Notes: a model not told the origin generated them from the letters alone. Shown: positions 21,360-31,426, counted from the stretch's first letter. The stretch is 64,000 nucleotides of DNA from Jannaschia seosinensis (GCF_001408515.1 NZ_CYPR01000046.1:17276-81275); one strand, 5' to 3'. Translations and numbers: made by a program.

Positions 21360-22801
21360 TTCGCTTCGTCGAGGAAGGCGCGCAGCGTCTCCAGCCGTTC
21401 GAGACATTTCTGTGCCGCTTCGACGATTGCCTCGTCCGGCGCATCGGGCGGCATTACGTTGACACGCCGGGCCGCCTCCTGCGTCGGCAGGGCACCGATC
21501 GCGGCGGCCAGCGACAATAGAACGTGGGCCTCGTTCCGGATCGCCGCCGGTTCCGCCTTGGCGACAGCGGCCTGCATCCGCTGCGTCACGTCGGCCAGAT
21601 CGCTGCGGATACCGGAAAGAAGGTCCGCCCCCGTCTCCGGCCCGGCTGTCGCCATCAGATCGGACAGGGTGACCGCCGACAAGGCCGGCGCCGCCTCGGG
21701 GCGCCAAGCCTCGGAATCCGGCGCGGCGTCGAGGTAATGCCGCACCGCCTTGCCGAACTCGTTCGCGTTTCCGATCGGCTTGGTCAGGATGCCCTCGGCT
21801 CCGGCCTCCGTGATCTCGTCGCGGCAATCGCGCAGCGCATGCGCGGTCAGCGCCACCAGCGCGGTCGGCGGCGCCACGCCGCGCGCCTGACGCAGCCGCT
21901 CCGCCCGAAGCACCTCAAGCCCGCCGAGCGTCGGCATCTCCACGTCGATCAGCGCAAGATCGAACCGCTCCCGCGCGAGCCAGTTCAACGCCTCGATCCC
22001 GTCGCGCGCCATCCTGCATTCGGCCCCGAAGCCTCGGAGGATCGCCTCGATCAGGGTCCGCACGGTATCGGAATCCTCGGCCACGAGGATGCGGCTGCCG
22101 GTCAGGCTCGGCACCTCGCGCAGTGCGGCCTCCCCGTCCCAAACCGAACGCGGCACGGTCAGGGTGACCCGCGCGCCCTGCCCCCCCTCCGTCTCCCGAA
22201 GGTTCTCCACGAGGAGAGCCGCCCCCATGGCGCGCGCATGAGCAGCGGCGATATGCAGGCCCAGACCGTCGGCCCCGCCCTCGCCCCGCCCGGCAAACAG
22301 GTCGCGCGTCTGCGCCAGCAATTCGGGCGGAAACCCGCCCCCGTCATCGGTGACGCAGAAGGCCAGCGTTCCGTCGCCGTGAACTTCTGCTGCGAGAACG
22401 ACCGACGATCCGCCGGAATGACAGACCGCGTTGCTCATCAGGTTGGCAAGGATACGGCGCAGTTGCAGCAGGTCGAGCCGGGCCGTCCGCGGCAGGTCGG
22501 ACGGGCAATGCAGGTCCACCCCGATGCCCGCATCCGCCGCCGCACCGCGCCAGCGCCGCGCCTCGTCCTGAAGGAATACGCGCAGGTCCAGCGCTTCGTC
22601 CGGCCGCTCCGGGGCCCGCGCCGTGTCCTGAAGCAGCTCGCCGATCAGTTCGATGAGCAAATCCGAAGCCGCCATCGCCCGATCGAGCTGCATCCGCGCG
22701 CGGCCGGGCAGGTCTTCGCGTCCGATCAGGCGCAACCCTCCCGACACATCCGAAAGCGCGGACCGGATGTCATGCGCGAGGTGCCGATGCCCGTCGTTCA
22801 A
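21356..22801 (-). CDS. Soluble hybrid histidine kinase with receiver and Hpt domains
   Basis: The 481-residue protein has no input or membrane segment. It begins with a HisKA-like helix (phosphoacceptor His10 in HLAHDIRS), then an HATPase domain with the N box SNAVCHS, DDGGGFP and GLGLHIA. A receiver domain (about 238-355) follows with the phosphorylatable Asp286 in LIDVEMP and a Lys in LTKPIG, then an Hpt-like domain with His426 in NEAHVLLSLA. It is thus a self-contained phosphorelay. The start is TTG at 22801, overlapping the prpE stop by one base pair set (TTGA). That coupling suggests it responds to, or acts with, acyl-CoA synthesis. The signal and the output are unknown. Confidence 0.9.
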   Translation of the reverse strand: MNDGHRHLAHDIRSALSDVSGGLRLIGREDLPGRARMQLDRAMAASDLLIELIGELLQDTARAPERPDEALDLRVFLQDEARRWRGAAADAGIGVDLHCPSDLPRTARLDLLQLRRILANLMSNAVCHSGGSSVVLAAEVHGDGTLAFCVTDDGGGFPPELLAQTRDLFAGRGEGGADGLGLHIAAAHARAMGAALLVENLRETEGGQGARVTLTVPRSVWDGEAALREVPSLTGSRILVAEDSDTVRTLIEAILRGFGAECRMARDGIEALNWLARERFDLALIDVEMPTLGGLEVLRAERLRQARGVAPPTALVALTAHALRDCRDEITEAGAEGILTKPIGNANEFGKAVRHYLDAAPDSEAWRPEAAPALSAVTLSDLMATAGPETGADLLSGIRSDLADVTQRMQAAVAKAEPAAIRNEAHVLLSLAAAIGALPTQEAARRVNVMPPDAPDEAIVEAAQKCLERLETLRAFLDEAN

Positions 22802-24684
22802 CGCGGATAGCCGAGCCGGCCGAGCGCCACCCCGATCTCGTCGAGGACGACCGGGTCATCGATCGTGGCCGGCATCTTCCACGTCTCGCCATCCGCGATC
22901 TTGGCCATCGTGGCGCGCAGGATCTTACCCGACCGGGTCTTGGGAAGGCGGTCGACGACCATCGCCGCCTTGAACGCCGCGACCGGCCCGATCTGGTCGC
23001 GCACGAGGGCCACGCATTCCGCGACCACCTCCGCCTCGGGTCGGTCGACACCCTTGGTCAGGCACAGGAACCCCATCGGCACCTGCCCCTTCAACGGATC
23101 GGCCGCGCCGATGACCGCGCATTCCGCCACGTCGGGATGGGTCGCCAGAACCTCCTCCATCGCGCCGGTCGACAGGCGGTGACCGGCGACGTTGATGACA
23201 TCGTCCGTCCGCGCCATGATCCAGAGGTAGCCGTCCTCGTCCAGCATCCCCGCATCGCCCGTCGCGTAATAGCCCGGAAACGCATCGAGGTAGCTTGTCC
23301 GGAACCGCTCCGGCGCATTCCACAGCGTCGGGAACGTGCCCGGCGGCAGCGGCAGCTTCACCACGATCGCGCCCAGCGTCCCGGGCGGCAGTTCCTGTCC
23401 CCCCTCGTCGAGCACCCGCACGTTCCAGCCGGGCATCGGCACCGAAGGCGATCCGATCTTGATCGGCAGCCGCTCCAGCGAGACGGGGTTGGCGGCAATC
23501 GGGAAACCGGTCTCGGTCTGCCACCAATGGTCGATCACCGGCTTGCCCGTCACCTTTCCGATCCACTCCACCGTGTCCGGATCGGCCCGTTCCCCGGCGA
23601 GGAAGATGTTGCGCAGCTTCGACAGGTCGTGGCCCGCCATCTGCTTCGCCTCCGGATCCTCGCGCCGCACCGCCCGGAATGCCGTGGGCGCGGTGAAGAA
23701 GCTGACGACGTCGTGATCGGCGATCACCCGCCAGAAGGTGGACGCATCGGGCGTGCCGACAGGCTTGCCCTCGAATACGACGCTGGTGCAGCCGTGGATG
23801 AGCGGCGCGTAACAGATGTAGCTGTGGCCCACGACCCAGCCCACGTCCGACGCGGCCCAGAAAACCTCGCCCGGCTTGGCATCGTAGATGTTGGCCATCG
23901 TCCAGTCGAGCGCCACGAGATGCCCCGCCGTCGGCCGCACGACGCCCTTGGGCGCGCCGGTCGTGCCGGATGTATAGAGGATATAGGCCGGGTGATCGCC
24001 CCGCACCGGGATGCAATCCACCGGCTCCGCCGCCGCGACGGCCTCGTGCCAATCGACATCGCGCGGGCCCATCTCGGCGCGCGCCTGCTCGCGCTGCAGG
24101 ATCAGACAGAAATCGGGCGCGTGTTCCGCCTGCGCCAGCGCATCGTCGAGCAGCGGCTTGTAGGCCACCACCCGCGACGGCTCGATCCCGCAGGAACCGG
24201 CCAGCACCGCCTTCGGACGCGCGTCGTCGATCCGCACGGCCAGCTCATGCGCCGCGAAACCGCCGAACACGACCGAATGGATGGCCCCGATCCGCGCACA
24301 GGCCAGCATCGCCTCGACCGCCTCGGGTACCATCGGCATGTAGATGATCACCCGGTCGCCCACGCCCACGCCCCGCGCCGCCATCGCGCCGGCCAACCTC
24401 GCCACACGGTCCTGAAGCTCCGCATAGGTGATCCGCGTGACCGACCCGGTGACCGGGCTGTCATGGATCAGCGCCAGCCGCTCTCCGTGGCCGGCGGCGA
24501 CATGACGGTCCACCGCGTTCCAGCACCCGTTGACCTGCGCGTCGCAGAACCATTCCTGCACCGGCCCGCCCTGGTCGCAGAGCGCCTGCGTCGGCGCGAC
24601 CTCCCAATCGATCGCCTGCGCCTGCTCCATCCAGAACCCTTCCGGATCCCGCGCCGCGCGCTCCCATTCTTCCTTCCAGCCCAT
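22798..24684 (-). CDS. prpE: Propionyl-CoA synthetase (acetyl-CoA synthetase family)
   Basis: PrpE activates propionate to propionyl-CoA through propionyl-AMP. The 628-residue protein has the ACS-family N-terminal cap, the adenylation P-loop YTSGTTGAPKG, the DHWWQTETG motif, YATGDAG, and the catalytic Lys of TRSGKILR near the C-terminus. The VFWAASDVGWVVGHSYICYAPL stretch and the APTAFRAVRRED segment favour PrpE over acetyl-CoA synthetase. The gene is followed with a TTGA overlap by the hybrid kinase. Acetate as an alternative substrate cannot be excluded from sequence alone. Confidence 0.93.
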   Translation of the reverse strand: MGWKEEWERAARDPEGFWMEQAQAIDWEVAPTQALCDQGGPVQEWFCDAQVNGCWNAVDRHVAAGHGERLALIHDSPVTGSVTRITYAELQDRVARLAGAMAARGVGVGDRVIIYMPMVPEAVEAMLACARIGAIHSVVFGGFAAHELAVRIDDARPKAVLAGSCGIEPSRVVAYKPLLDDALAQAEHAPDFCLILQREQARAEMGPRDVDWHEAVAAAEPVDCIPVRGDHPAYILYTSGTTGAPKGVVRPTAGHLVALDWTMANIYDAKPGEVFWAASDVGWVVGHSYICYAPLIHGCTSVVFEGKPVGTPDASTFWRVIADHDVVSFFTAPTAFRAVRREDPEAKQMAGHDLSKLRNIFLAGERADPDTVEWIGKVTGKPVIDHWWQTETGFPIAANPVSLERLPIKIGSPSVPMPGWNVRVLDEGGQELPPGTLGAIVVKLPLPPGTFPTLWNAPERFRTSYLDAFPGYYATGDAGMLDEDGYLWIMARTDDVINVAGHRLSTGAMEEVLATHPDVAECAVIGAADPLKGQVPMGFLCLTKGVDRPEAEVVAECVALVRDQIGPVAAFKAAMVVDRLPKTRSGKILRATMAKIADGETWKMPATIDDPVVLDEIGVALGRLGYPR

Positions 24685-24835
24685 GACGCCTCCCCCGCAT
24701 CGCTTGCCGAAGCTTAGGGAGCGCGGCTCCGCGCGGCAAGCCGGACGGTCGATCGTCGTCGCCCGCAGATAACGGTCGCTTTACCTTCGCCGGTCCCGCG
24801 GGCATCCTGCGCCCGGAAACGACCCGTGAGCATGC

Positions 24836-25267
24836 ATGATGGACCTTCGCCAGCTTGACGAGACGACCTACGCCGCGCCGCAACTTGACCCCGAGGATAT
24901 GGCCGCGCTTGCCGCGGACGGGGTGACCACGCTGATCTGCAACCGCCCGGATGCGGAGGTACCGCCGTCGCAACGCGCGGCGGCGATGCAGCAGGCGGCC
25001 GAAGCAGCCGGGATCGCCTTTGTCTTCAATCCAGTCACGATGCCCGCTCTGACGATGGAGGCGGTGGAGGAGCAGGCCGAGGCCATCGACAACGCAGACG
25101 GCAAGGTCGTGGCCTATTGCGCCTCGGGCACGCGGTCCACGGTGCTCTGGGCGCTGGCCTCTGCGGGACAGATCCCGACCGACGACATCCTCGCGGCGAC
25201 GGCACGGGCGGGCTACCCGCTCGACAAGCTGCGCCCGCAGATCGAAGCGCTGGAGGCGGCGCGATGA
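24836..25267 (+). CDS. TIGR01244/DUF442 protein with a rhodanese-length active loop
   Basis: The 143-residue protein belongs to the DUF442 (TIGR01244) group, related in fold to dual-specificity phosphatases and rhodaneses. It starts MMDLRQLDETTYAAPQL and has the typical TLICNRPDAEVP segment. The active loop reads Cys95-Ala-Ser-Gly-Thr-Arg100, six residues long. Protein tyrosine phosphatases need Cys-x5-Arg, whereas rhodaneses use six-residue loops of this kind, so a sulfurtransferase role is more likely (inference). Its stop overlaps the next start as ATGA, placing it in the nitrile hydratase-like operon. No strong ribosome site was seen; ATG 24839 is an equal alternative. Confidence 0.85.
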   Translation: MMDLRQLDETTYAAPQLDPEDMAALAADGVTTLICNRPDAEVPPSQRAAAMQQAAEAAGIAFVFNPVTMPALTMEAVEEQAEAIDNADGKVVAYCASGTRSTVLWALASAGQIPTDDILAATARAGYPLDKLRPQIEALEAAR

Positions 25268-25602
25268 GCGACAGCCCGGGCAACCGCTGGCACGACATGG
25301 GCGGGGATGTCGCCGGCCCGGTGCCCGGCGACGACCACGACTTCGCCCTTTGGGAAAAGCGGGTTGATGCGCTGGTCATCCTCGCCGGCCTCAAGGGCGT
25401 CTTCACCGTCGACGGCCTGCGCCGCGTGCTTGAGGATATGGGCGAGGAGGCGTTCGAAACCTTGACCTATTACGAACGATGGGTCGCCGCGCTGAACCAG
25501 AACATGCTGGAGACCGGGATTTACTCCGTCGCCGAGCTCGGCGAGCGGATGGAGGCAGTTCGCGCCCGTGGCACCACCTATGCCGAGGCGGCGGATGGAT
25601 AA
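25264..25602 (+). CDS. Nitrile hydratase/thiocyanate hydrolase beta, N-terminal half
   Basis: The 112-residue protein matches the helical N-terminal domain of the nitrile hydratase beta subunit: HDMGGDVAGPV at the start, FALWEKRVDALV, then LEDMGEEAFETLTYYERWVAALNQ and the final helix LGERMEAVRARG. In classical enzymes this domain is joined to an SH3-like C-terminal domain; here that domain is the next gene, with an 8-nt overlap. This split is known from thiocyanate hydrolase. It could be confused with the p14K-type activator, but the HDMGG...GPV start favours a structural beta subunit. Confidence 0.88.
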   Translation: MSDSPGNRWHDMGGDVAGPVPGDDHDFALWEKRVDALVILAGLKGVFTVDGLRRVLEDMGEEAFETLTYYERWVAALNQNMLETGIYSVAELGERMEAVRARGTTYAEAADG

Positions 25603-25870
25603 CCTCGCCCCCGGCACCTCGGTCCGCGTCCGCGCCATGCGCCCGCCGGGTCACGTGCGCACGCCGGGCTACCTGCGCGGCCGGATCGGCATCGTGGAGC
25701 GCGCCCTCGGCCCGTTCCCCAACCCCGAACAACTCGCCTACGGGCATGCCGCCGCCCGTCTGCCCCTCTACCGCGTCCGCTTTCGCATGGGCGATCTGTG
25801 GCCGTCCACTGAGACGCCGGACGACACGCTCGACGCCGAGATCTACGCTCATTGGCTGGAGCCGCTTTGA
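25595..25870 (+). CDS. Nitrile hydratase/thiocyanate hydrolase beta, SH3-like C-terminal half
   Basis: The 91-residue protein is the beta-barrel C-terminal domain of nitrile hydratase beta: VRVRAMRPPGHVRTPGYLRG, the GIVERALGPFPNPEQLAYG segment and LYRVRFRMGDLWP. The conserved Arg residues that approach the metal claw in known structures are likely those in the PGHVRTPGYLRGR segment (family knowledge). The ATG at 25595 lies inside the previous gene, and the TGA shares its A with the ATG of the alpha gene (TGATG). All three subunits are therefore translationally coupled. Confidence 0.88.
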   Translation: MDNLAPGTSVRVRAMRPPGHVRTPGYLRGRIGIVERALGPFPNPEQLAYGHAAARLPLYRVRFRMGDLWPSTETPDDTLDAEIYAHWLEPL

Positions 25871-26505
25871 TGCCGCACGACCACCACGACCACCTCAGCC
25901 CGTCGGGCCACCCTTACCGGCCCGATCAGGATACCGGCCTCACCGATTGGCAGGTCATGGAGATCGCGATCCGCGAATTGATGATCGAGAAGGAGATCGT
26001 CACCGCCGCCGAGGTCCAGAACCAGATCGACGCCATGGATGCCCGCTCCCCCGCGCAAGGCGCCGCGCTCGTCGCTCGGGCCTGGACCGATCCCGCCTTC
26101 CGCGACCGCCTGCTAACTGATGGGTCGGCGGCCTGCGCGGAGATGGGGTTCGATGTCGGGCCGATGCGCCTGATCGCGGTCGAGAACACCGACAGCATCC
26201 ACAACGTCGTCGTCTGCACGCTCTGCTCCTGCTACCCGCGCAACCTGCTGGGCCTGCCGCCCGACTGGTACAAGTCGCGCGCCTATCGCAGCCGCACCGT
26301 CCGCGAGCCGCGGCGTGTCCTGTCGGAATTCGGCCTCGACCTGCCCGCCGACGTGACCGTGCGCGTGCACGACTCGACCGCCGACATGCGCTATATCGTG
26401 GTGCCCGCACGCCCCGAGGGGACGTCCGGCATGGACGAGGCGGCGCTTGCGGCGCTGGTCACGCGCGACAGCATGATCGGCGTGGGGATTGCGAAAGCGG
26501 GCTGA
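25870..26505 (+). CDS. Nitrile hydratase alpha / thiocyanate hydrolase gamma, cobalt type
   Basis: This is the metal-binding subunit. The claw motif VCTLCSC places Cys116, Cys119, Ser120 and Cys121 in the positions that bind a low-spin metal; Thr after the first Cys is the cobalt-type signature (iron types have Ser). The following YPRNLLGLPPDWYKSRAYR segment and RPEGT near the C-terminus are standard. The N-terminus is His-rich (MPHDHHDH). Length 211 residues. The reaction could be hydration of a nitrile or hydrolysis of thiocyanate; the split beta subunit favours the thiocyanate hydrolase architecture. No separate cobalt-insertion chaperone or amidase is adjacent. Confidence 0.9.
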   Translation: MPHDHHDHLSPSGHPYRPDQDTGLTDWQVMEIAIRELMIEKEIVTAAEVQNQIDAMDARSPAQGAALVARAWTDPAFRDRLLTDGSAACAEMGFDVGPMRLIAVENTDSIHNVVVCTLCSCYPRNLLGLPPDWYKSRAYRSRTVREPRRVLSEFGLDLPADVTVRVHDSTADMRYIVVPARPEGTSGMDEAALAALVTRDSMIGVGIAKAG

Positions 26506-26526
26506 GAGCCGCGCCGTCCCGCCCCC

Positions 26527-27510
26527 TCAGCGCCCCCGGATTCGCGGGTCCAAAGCATCGCGCAGGCCGTCACCCACATAGTTGATCGACAGGACCACGA
26601 GGCTGATCGCGAGGCCCGGCCAGAAGGCGCGTCCGGGATAGAGCTCCAGATAGGACACCCCGTCGTTCAAAAGCCGGCCCCATGTTGGAAAGTCGGGCGG
26701 AAACCCGAGGCCGAGGAAGGACAGCGCCGATTCCGTGATAATTGCCGTGGCGATGCCCAGCGTCGCGGAAACCATGATCGGCGAGAGGATGTTCGGCAGG
26801 ACATGGCGCGTCACGATCCGGCGCGACGGCGTCCCGGTGGCGCGCGCGGCCAGCACGAACTCCCGCTCTTTCAACGCAAGCACGTCGCCCCGCACGATCC
26901 GCGCGGTCTGCATCCACGACGTGATCCCGATGGCGGAGACGATGAGGATGAATATCCCGGTCTCGATCCCGAAAGCGGCCGTCAGAGGCTCCCGGAACAA
27001 GAGCACCATGACCAGAAGGAGCGGCAGCAGCGGCAGCGCGAGGAACAGGTCCGTGAACCGCATCAGCGGCCCGTCGAGCCGCCGGAAATACCCCGCCATC
27101 ACGCCGATCAGCGTCCCTAGCACGAGGCTCAGCGCCATCGCCGTCAGCCCCACGGCCAGAGAGATCCGTCCGCCCTGCATCACCCGTGCGAAGATGTCCC
27201 GGCCGAGTTGATCGGTGCCCAGCGGATGCACGAGGCTGATGCCCTGATTGCGCGAACGGATATCCGTCTCGGTCGGGTCGAGCGGCCAGATCATCGGGCC
27301 GATCACGACCATCAGCACGATGGCAAGGAACACCGCCGCCCCCGCCAGCGCGCCCTTGTGGCTGCTGAATTGGTCCCAGACGTCCCACCACTGGCTGCGC
27401 GCGCGGGTCATCAGGATCGGCTCTGCCCCGGCGACGGGGGCGGATGCGGCGACCGTACCGAATTCGGAGCCGATGGCGGTGCCCGGCGCGCGGGCGTCGT
27501 GTTCAGTCAT
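26527..27510 (-). CDS. ABC transporter permease, DppC/OppC type
   Basis: This 327-residue inner-membrane permease belongs to a peptide-type importer. It has an N-terminal cytoplasmic stretch, a first helix (GALAGAAVFLAIVLMVVIGPM), the HPLGTDQLGRDIFARVMQGGR motif typical of the DppC group, and a C-terminal EAA-like segment (RIVTRHVLPNILSPIM) that contacts the ATPases. Its ATG overlaps the preceding permease gene by 8 nt. It ends the five-gene minus-strand operon and converges on the nitrile hydratase-like operon with a 21-bp gap. Confidence 0.94.
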   Translation of the reverse strand: MTEHDARAPGTAIGSEFGTVAASAPVAGAEPILMTRARSQWWDVWDQFSSHKGALAGAAVFLAIVLMVVIGPMIWPLDPTETDIRSRNQGISLVHPLGTDQLGRDIFARVMQGGRISLAVGLTAMALSLVLGTLIGVMAGYFRRLDGPLMRFTDLFLALPLLPLLLVMVLLFREPLTAAFGIETGIFILIVSAIGITSWMQTARIVRGDVLALKEREFVLAARATGTPSRRIVTRHVLPNILSPIMVSATLGIATAIITESALSFLGLGFPPDFPTWGRLLNDGVSYLELYPGRAFWPGLAISLVVLSINYVGDGLRDALDPRIRGR

Positions 27511-28510
27511 AGCGAATCCTCGGGTCGAGCATCCCGTAAAGGACGTCGGCGATCAGGTTGAACAGCACGATCAGCACCGCGAAGATGAAGGTCAGCGTCT
27601 GCACCATCGGCAGGTCGTTGGCCTGGATCGCGGTGATCAGGAGTTGCCCGATCCCGTTCACCTTGAACACCTGCTCGGTGATGATCGCACCGCCGAAGAT
27701 CGACGGCACGCCGAGCGCGATGACCGTGACCACCGGGATCATCGAGTTGCGCAGCACGTGGACCAGCACGACCGTATTTTCGCGGAGGCCCTTGGCGCGG
27801 GCGGTGCGGACATAGTCCTGGTTGAGGTTGTCGAGCATCGAGGCCCGCATGAAGCGCGACAGCTGCGACGTGATCTGCAGCGCGAGGACCATCACCGGCA
27901 GGAACATCTGCCGGACCTGCATCCCGAACGCCTCCCAGGAATTCACCTCCAGCGTCGTGTCGTAGATCGACGGGAACCACCGCAGCTGCACCGCGAAGAT
28001 GAGGATCACGAGAACCCCCGAGAAGAAGGGCGGGACCGAAAAGCCCACCATCGTCACGAACGTCCCCGCCTGATCGAAGATCGAATACTGGCGATAGGCC
28101 GAATAGATGCCCACCGGGATCGCGATCAGGATGGCGACGACATAGGCCGTGCCAACCACCCAGAGTGTCTGGGGAATGCGCTCCGCGATGGCGATGAAGA
28201 CCGGCGCGCGGTTCTGCCAGGAGATGATCCGCAGCTTGCCCTCGGCGAAGCCGGTCCCGAACAGCGCGTCGAAGACGTTGAGCGGCTCGATCCAGAAGAA
28301 CTGGATGATCCACTTCCAGAAGCGGATATGCATCGGCTCGCCCAGGCCCAGAGCGACACGCATCTGCTCCTTCACCTCGGAGGGCACGGTCAGCGGCACG
28401 TTCGCCATGGGGTCGCCGGGCGCCAGCTCCAGCAGAAGGAAGATCACCAGCGCGATGAACAGAAGCGTCGGGATCGCGAAGAGCAATCGCCGGATCGTGA
28501 AGGTCAGCAT
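27503..28510 (-). CDS. ABC transporter permease, DppB/OppB type
   Basis: The 335-residue protein has six predicted helices, starting MLTFTIRRLLFAIPTLLFIALVIF in DppB fashion, a large periplasmic loop after TM1, and the EAA-like loop ARAKGLRENTVVLVHVLRNSM. Together with the downstream permease it forms the heterodimeric channel of a peptide or related-solute importer. A strong stem-loop (28547-28600) separates it from the substrate-binding gene, which probably lowers permease expression relative to the binding protein. Confidence 0.94.
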   Translation of the reverse strand: MLTFTIRRLLFAIPTLLFIALVIFLLLELAPGDPMANVPLTVPSEVKEQMRVALGLGEPMHIRFWKWIIQFFWIEPLNVFDALFGTGFAEGKLRIISWQNRAPVFIAIAERIPQTLWVVGTAYVVAILIAIPVGIYSAYRQYSIFDQAGTFVTMVGFSVPPFFSGVLVILIFAVQLRWFPSIYDTTLEVNSWEAFGMQVRQMFLPVMVLALQITSQLSRFMRASMLDNLNQDYVRTARAKGLRENTVVLVHVLRNSMIPVVTVIALGVPSIFGGAIITEQVFKVNGIGQLLITAIQANDLPMVQTLTFIFAVLIVLFNLIADVLYGMLDPRIRYD

Positions 28511-28546
28511 GGGCCATCCTGTTGCGGGGGTGGCGTGGCAGGTCGT

Positions 28547-28600
28547 GGTGGGTTTCCACCGGTCCCGCCGACCATCGGTCGGGGCGAGTGGAAACCCACC
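28547..28600 (-). repeat. Long stem-loop between binding protein and permease genes
   Basis: GGTGGGTTTCCAC (28547-28559) and GTGGAAACCCACC (28588-28600) are perfect 13-bp inverted arms. The 28-nt loop holds a smaller inverted repeat, CGACC/GGTCG. It lies in the 142-bp gap after the binding-protein stop. Structures here commonly protect the upstream mRNA and attenuate the downstream genes. Confidence 0.75.
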
Positions 28601-28652
28601 GCGGGGGCGCGGCGGGATCGGGGACGGCGCGGACGCCGCCCCCGGCTTCGGA

Positions 28653-30361
28653 TCATTCGCTGATGCGGTACCAGTCGGCGGCGTTCCACAACTCGCTGTC
28701 CCAGACGTTCAGCTTGACGCCGCCCAGGTCGTTGGCGTGCGCCGACAGACGGCCGCGGTGAACCAGCGGGATCATCCCGCCGTTCTGGACGTACATGTCG
28801 TTGAGCGCCTTGGCGATCGACTGGCGGGCCAGCGGATCTGCGGTTTCCGCCAGCTCGTTCCAGAGCGCGTCATACTCCTCCATGCAGAAGCGGGAGATGT
28901 TCTCGCCCTGCCACTGGGTCTCGGGCCGCGGAGCCTTGTCGCACAGGCCGTTGGCCAGATAGGCCTGCGGATCGGTGCCGTTGAAGGTGTTGGCGTACAT
29001 CTCGACATCGGCATAGAACTTCTGGAACGTGTCGGGCGACCCCGCATCGCCGCCGAAGAAGACCGACGAGTTGACGTTGCGAAGCTCGACCGCGAAGCCG
29101 ATCTCCTCCCACCATTCCTTGATCAGCGCCTGGAAGTCCTGACGCACGGCGTTGGTCGAGCTCTGGTAGAGGATGCGCAGTTCCACGCCGTCCTTCTCGC
29201 GCACGCCGTCGCCGTCGGTATCGACCCAGCCGGCCTGCTCCAGCATCTGCTTGGCGCCTTCGAGGTCCTGCTCGTCGCAGGTCATTGAGGTGGAGGAATA
29301 AATCTCCGGGGCGGGCACCCAGTTGCAGGTCACGCGGCCTGCCTGCCCATAGCCGATCTCGACCAGAAGCGGCCGGTCGATCGCCATCGACATCGCGTTA
29401 TAGACCGCCGGCTCACCGAGGAACGGATGCGGACGGATGACCGAACGCTCCTCCGGAGGCAGGGACGGATCGGGGTTGGTGTTGTTGAGCATGATACGCT
29501 CGAGCAGCGGGCCGAAACCCGCGACGGCCTGACCCTGCCCGCCCGCTTCCATCCGCGCGATCACGTCGGGGGCAAGCTGCAGGTTCCAGGCGTAATCGAA
29601 CTCGCCCGTCTGCATCACCGCGCGACCGGCCGCATCGGCATCGCCGCCGCCCTTGAAGTTCACGCTGGCGAAGGCCGGCTTGCCTTCCTCACGAAAGTTG
29701 GGGTTGGCCGAGAGCGAGATCACGTCGTTCGTGCGGAACTCGTCCACGACGAAGGGGCCGGTGCCGATCGGGTTGAAGTTCTCCTCGGTGCAGGACGACG
29801 CGGCCGCGCCGACGCAATTCTCGAACTGGGCCTTCTGCAGGATCGGGCTCTCTCCGCCGGTGAAGGCGGTATAGGGATAGGGCTTCGGCTCGGCGAAGTT
29901 GACGACGACGGTATGTTCGTCCGGGGTCTCGACGCTTTCGATGCCTTCAAACTTTGTGATCTGCGCACAGCCGCCTTCGGGGTGGGTGCAGTATTCGTAG
30001 GTGAACTTGACGTCTTCGGCCGTGAAGGGCGTGCCGTCCGACCACACGACGTCATCGCGCAGCTTCCACGTGATCTGCTTGAGATCCTCGGAGACGCCGC
30101 CATTCTCGACGGTGGGAACCTCCGTGGCCAGCCAGGGCTGGATCGCACCGGTTTCGTCGAAACGGGCCAGCGGCTCGACGATCAGGCTCGCCGCCTCGAC
30201 ATCCTTGGTGCCGCCCGACAGGAACGGGTTCAGGGTCGAGGGCGCCTGCCAGTAGATGATGTTGACCTCGCCGTCGCGGCCGCGCTCGCCCATATGGGCT
30301 TCGGCCAGCGCCGTGGCCGGCACCAGGGCCGCCGCGGACGCCATCAGGGCGTGTGAGAGTT

Positions 30362-30365
<4 letters not shown>
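28653..30365 (-). CDS. Periplasmic substrate-binding protein, peptide ABC importer (SBP_bac_5)
   Basis: The 570-residue protein has a signal peptide ([21 protein letters not shown]) followed by the family-5 solute-binding fold: [25 protein letters not shown] near the N-terminus, [25 protein letters not shown], and the C-terminal [24 protein letters not shown]. Such proteins bind peptides, opines or other amino-acid derivatives; the specific ligand is not readable. Its ATG overlaps the ATPase stop as ATGA. The divergent deacetylase and amidohydrolase genes suggest the ligand could be an acylated amino acid or peptide (inference). Confidence 0.93.

Positions 30366-31422
<1,057 letters not shown>

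Positions 31423-31426
<4 letters not shown>

Noticed and set aside
19110..21827. 905-codon minus-strand frame across gltX and the hydrolase/OsmC gene
   Set aside because: It crosses two confidently identified plus-strand genes and shows no recognisable domain; long open antisense frames are normal at this GC content.
24836..25267. DUF442 gene as a protein tyrosine phosphatase
   Set aside because: The loop between Cys95 and Arg100 is one residue too short for the Cys-x5-Arg phosphatase signature.
26527..28510. Nickel-specific importer for the metal enzyme next door
   Set aside because: The permeases fit the broad peptide/nickel family, but the binding protein has no nickel-type features and the enzyme is cobalt type; there is no basis for a metal assignment.
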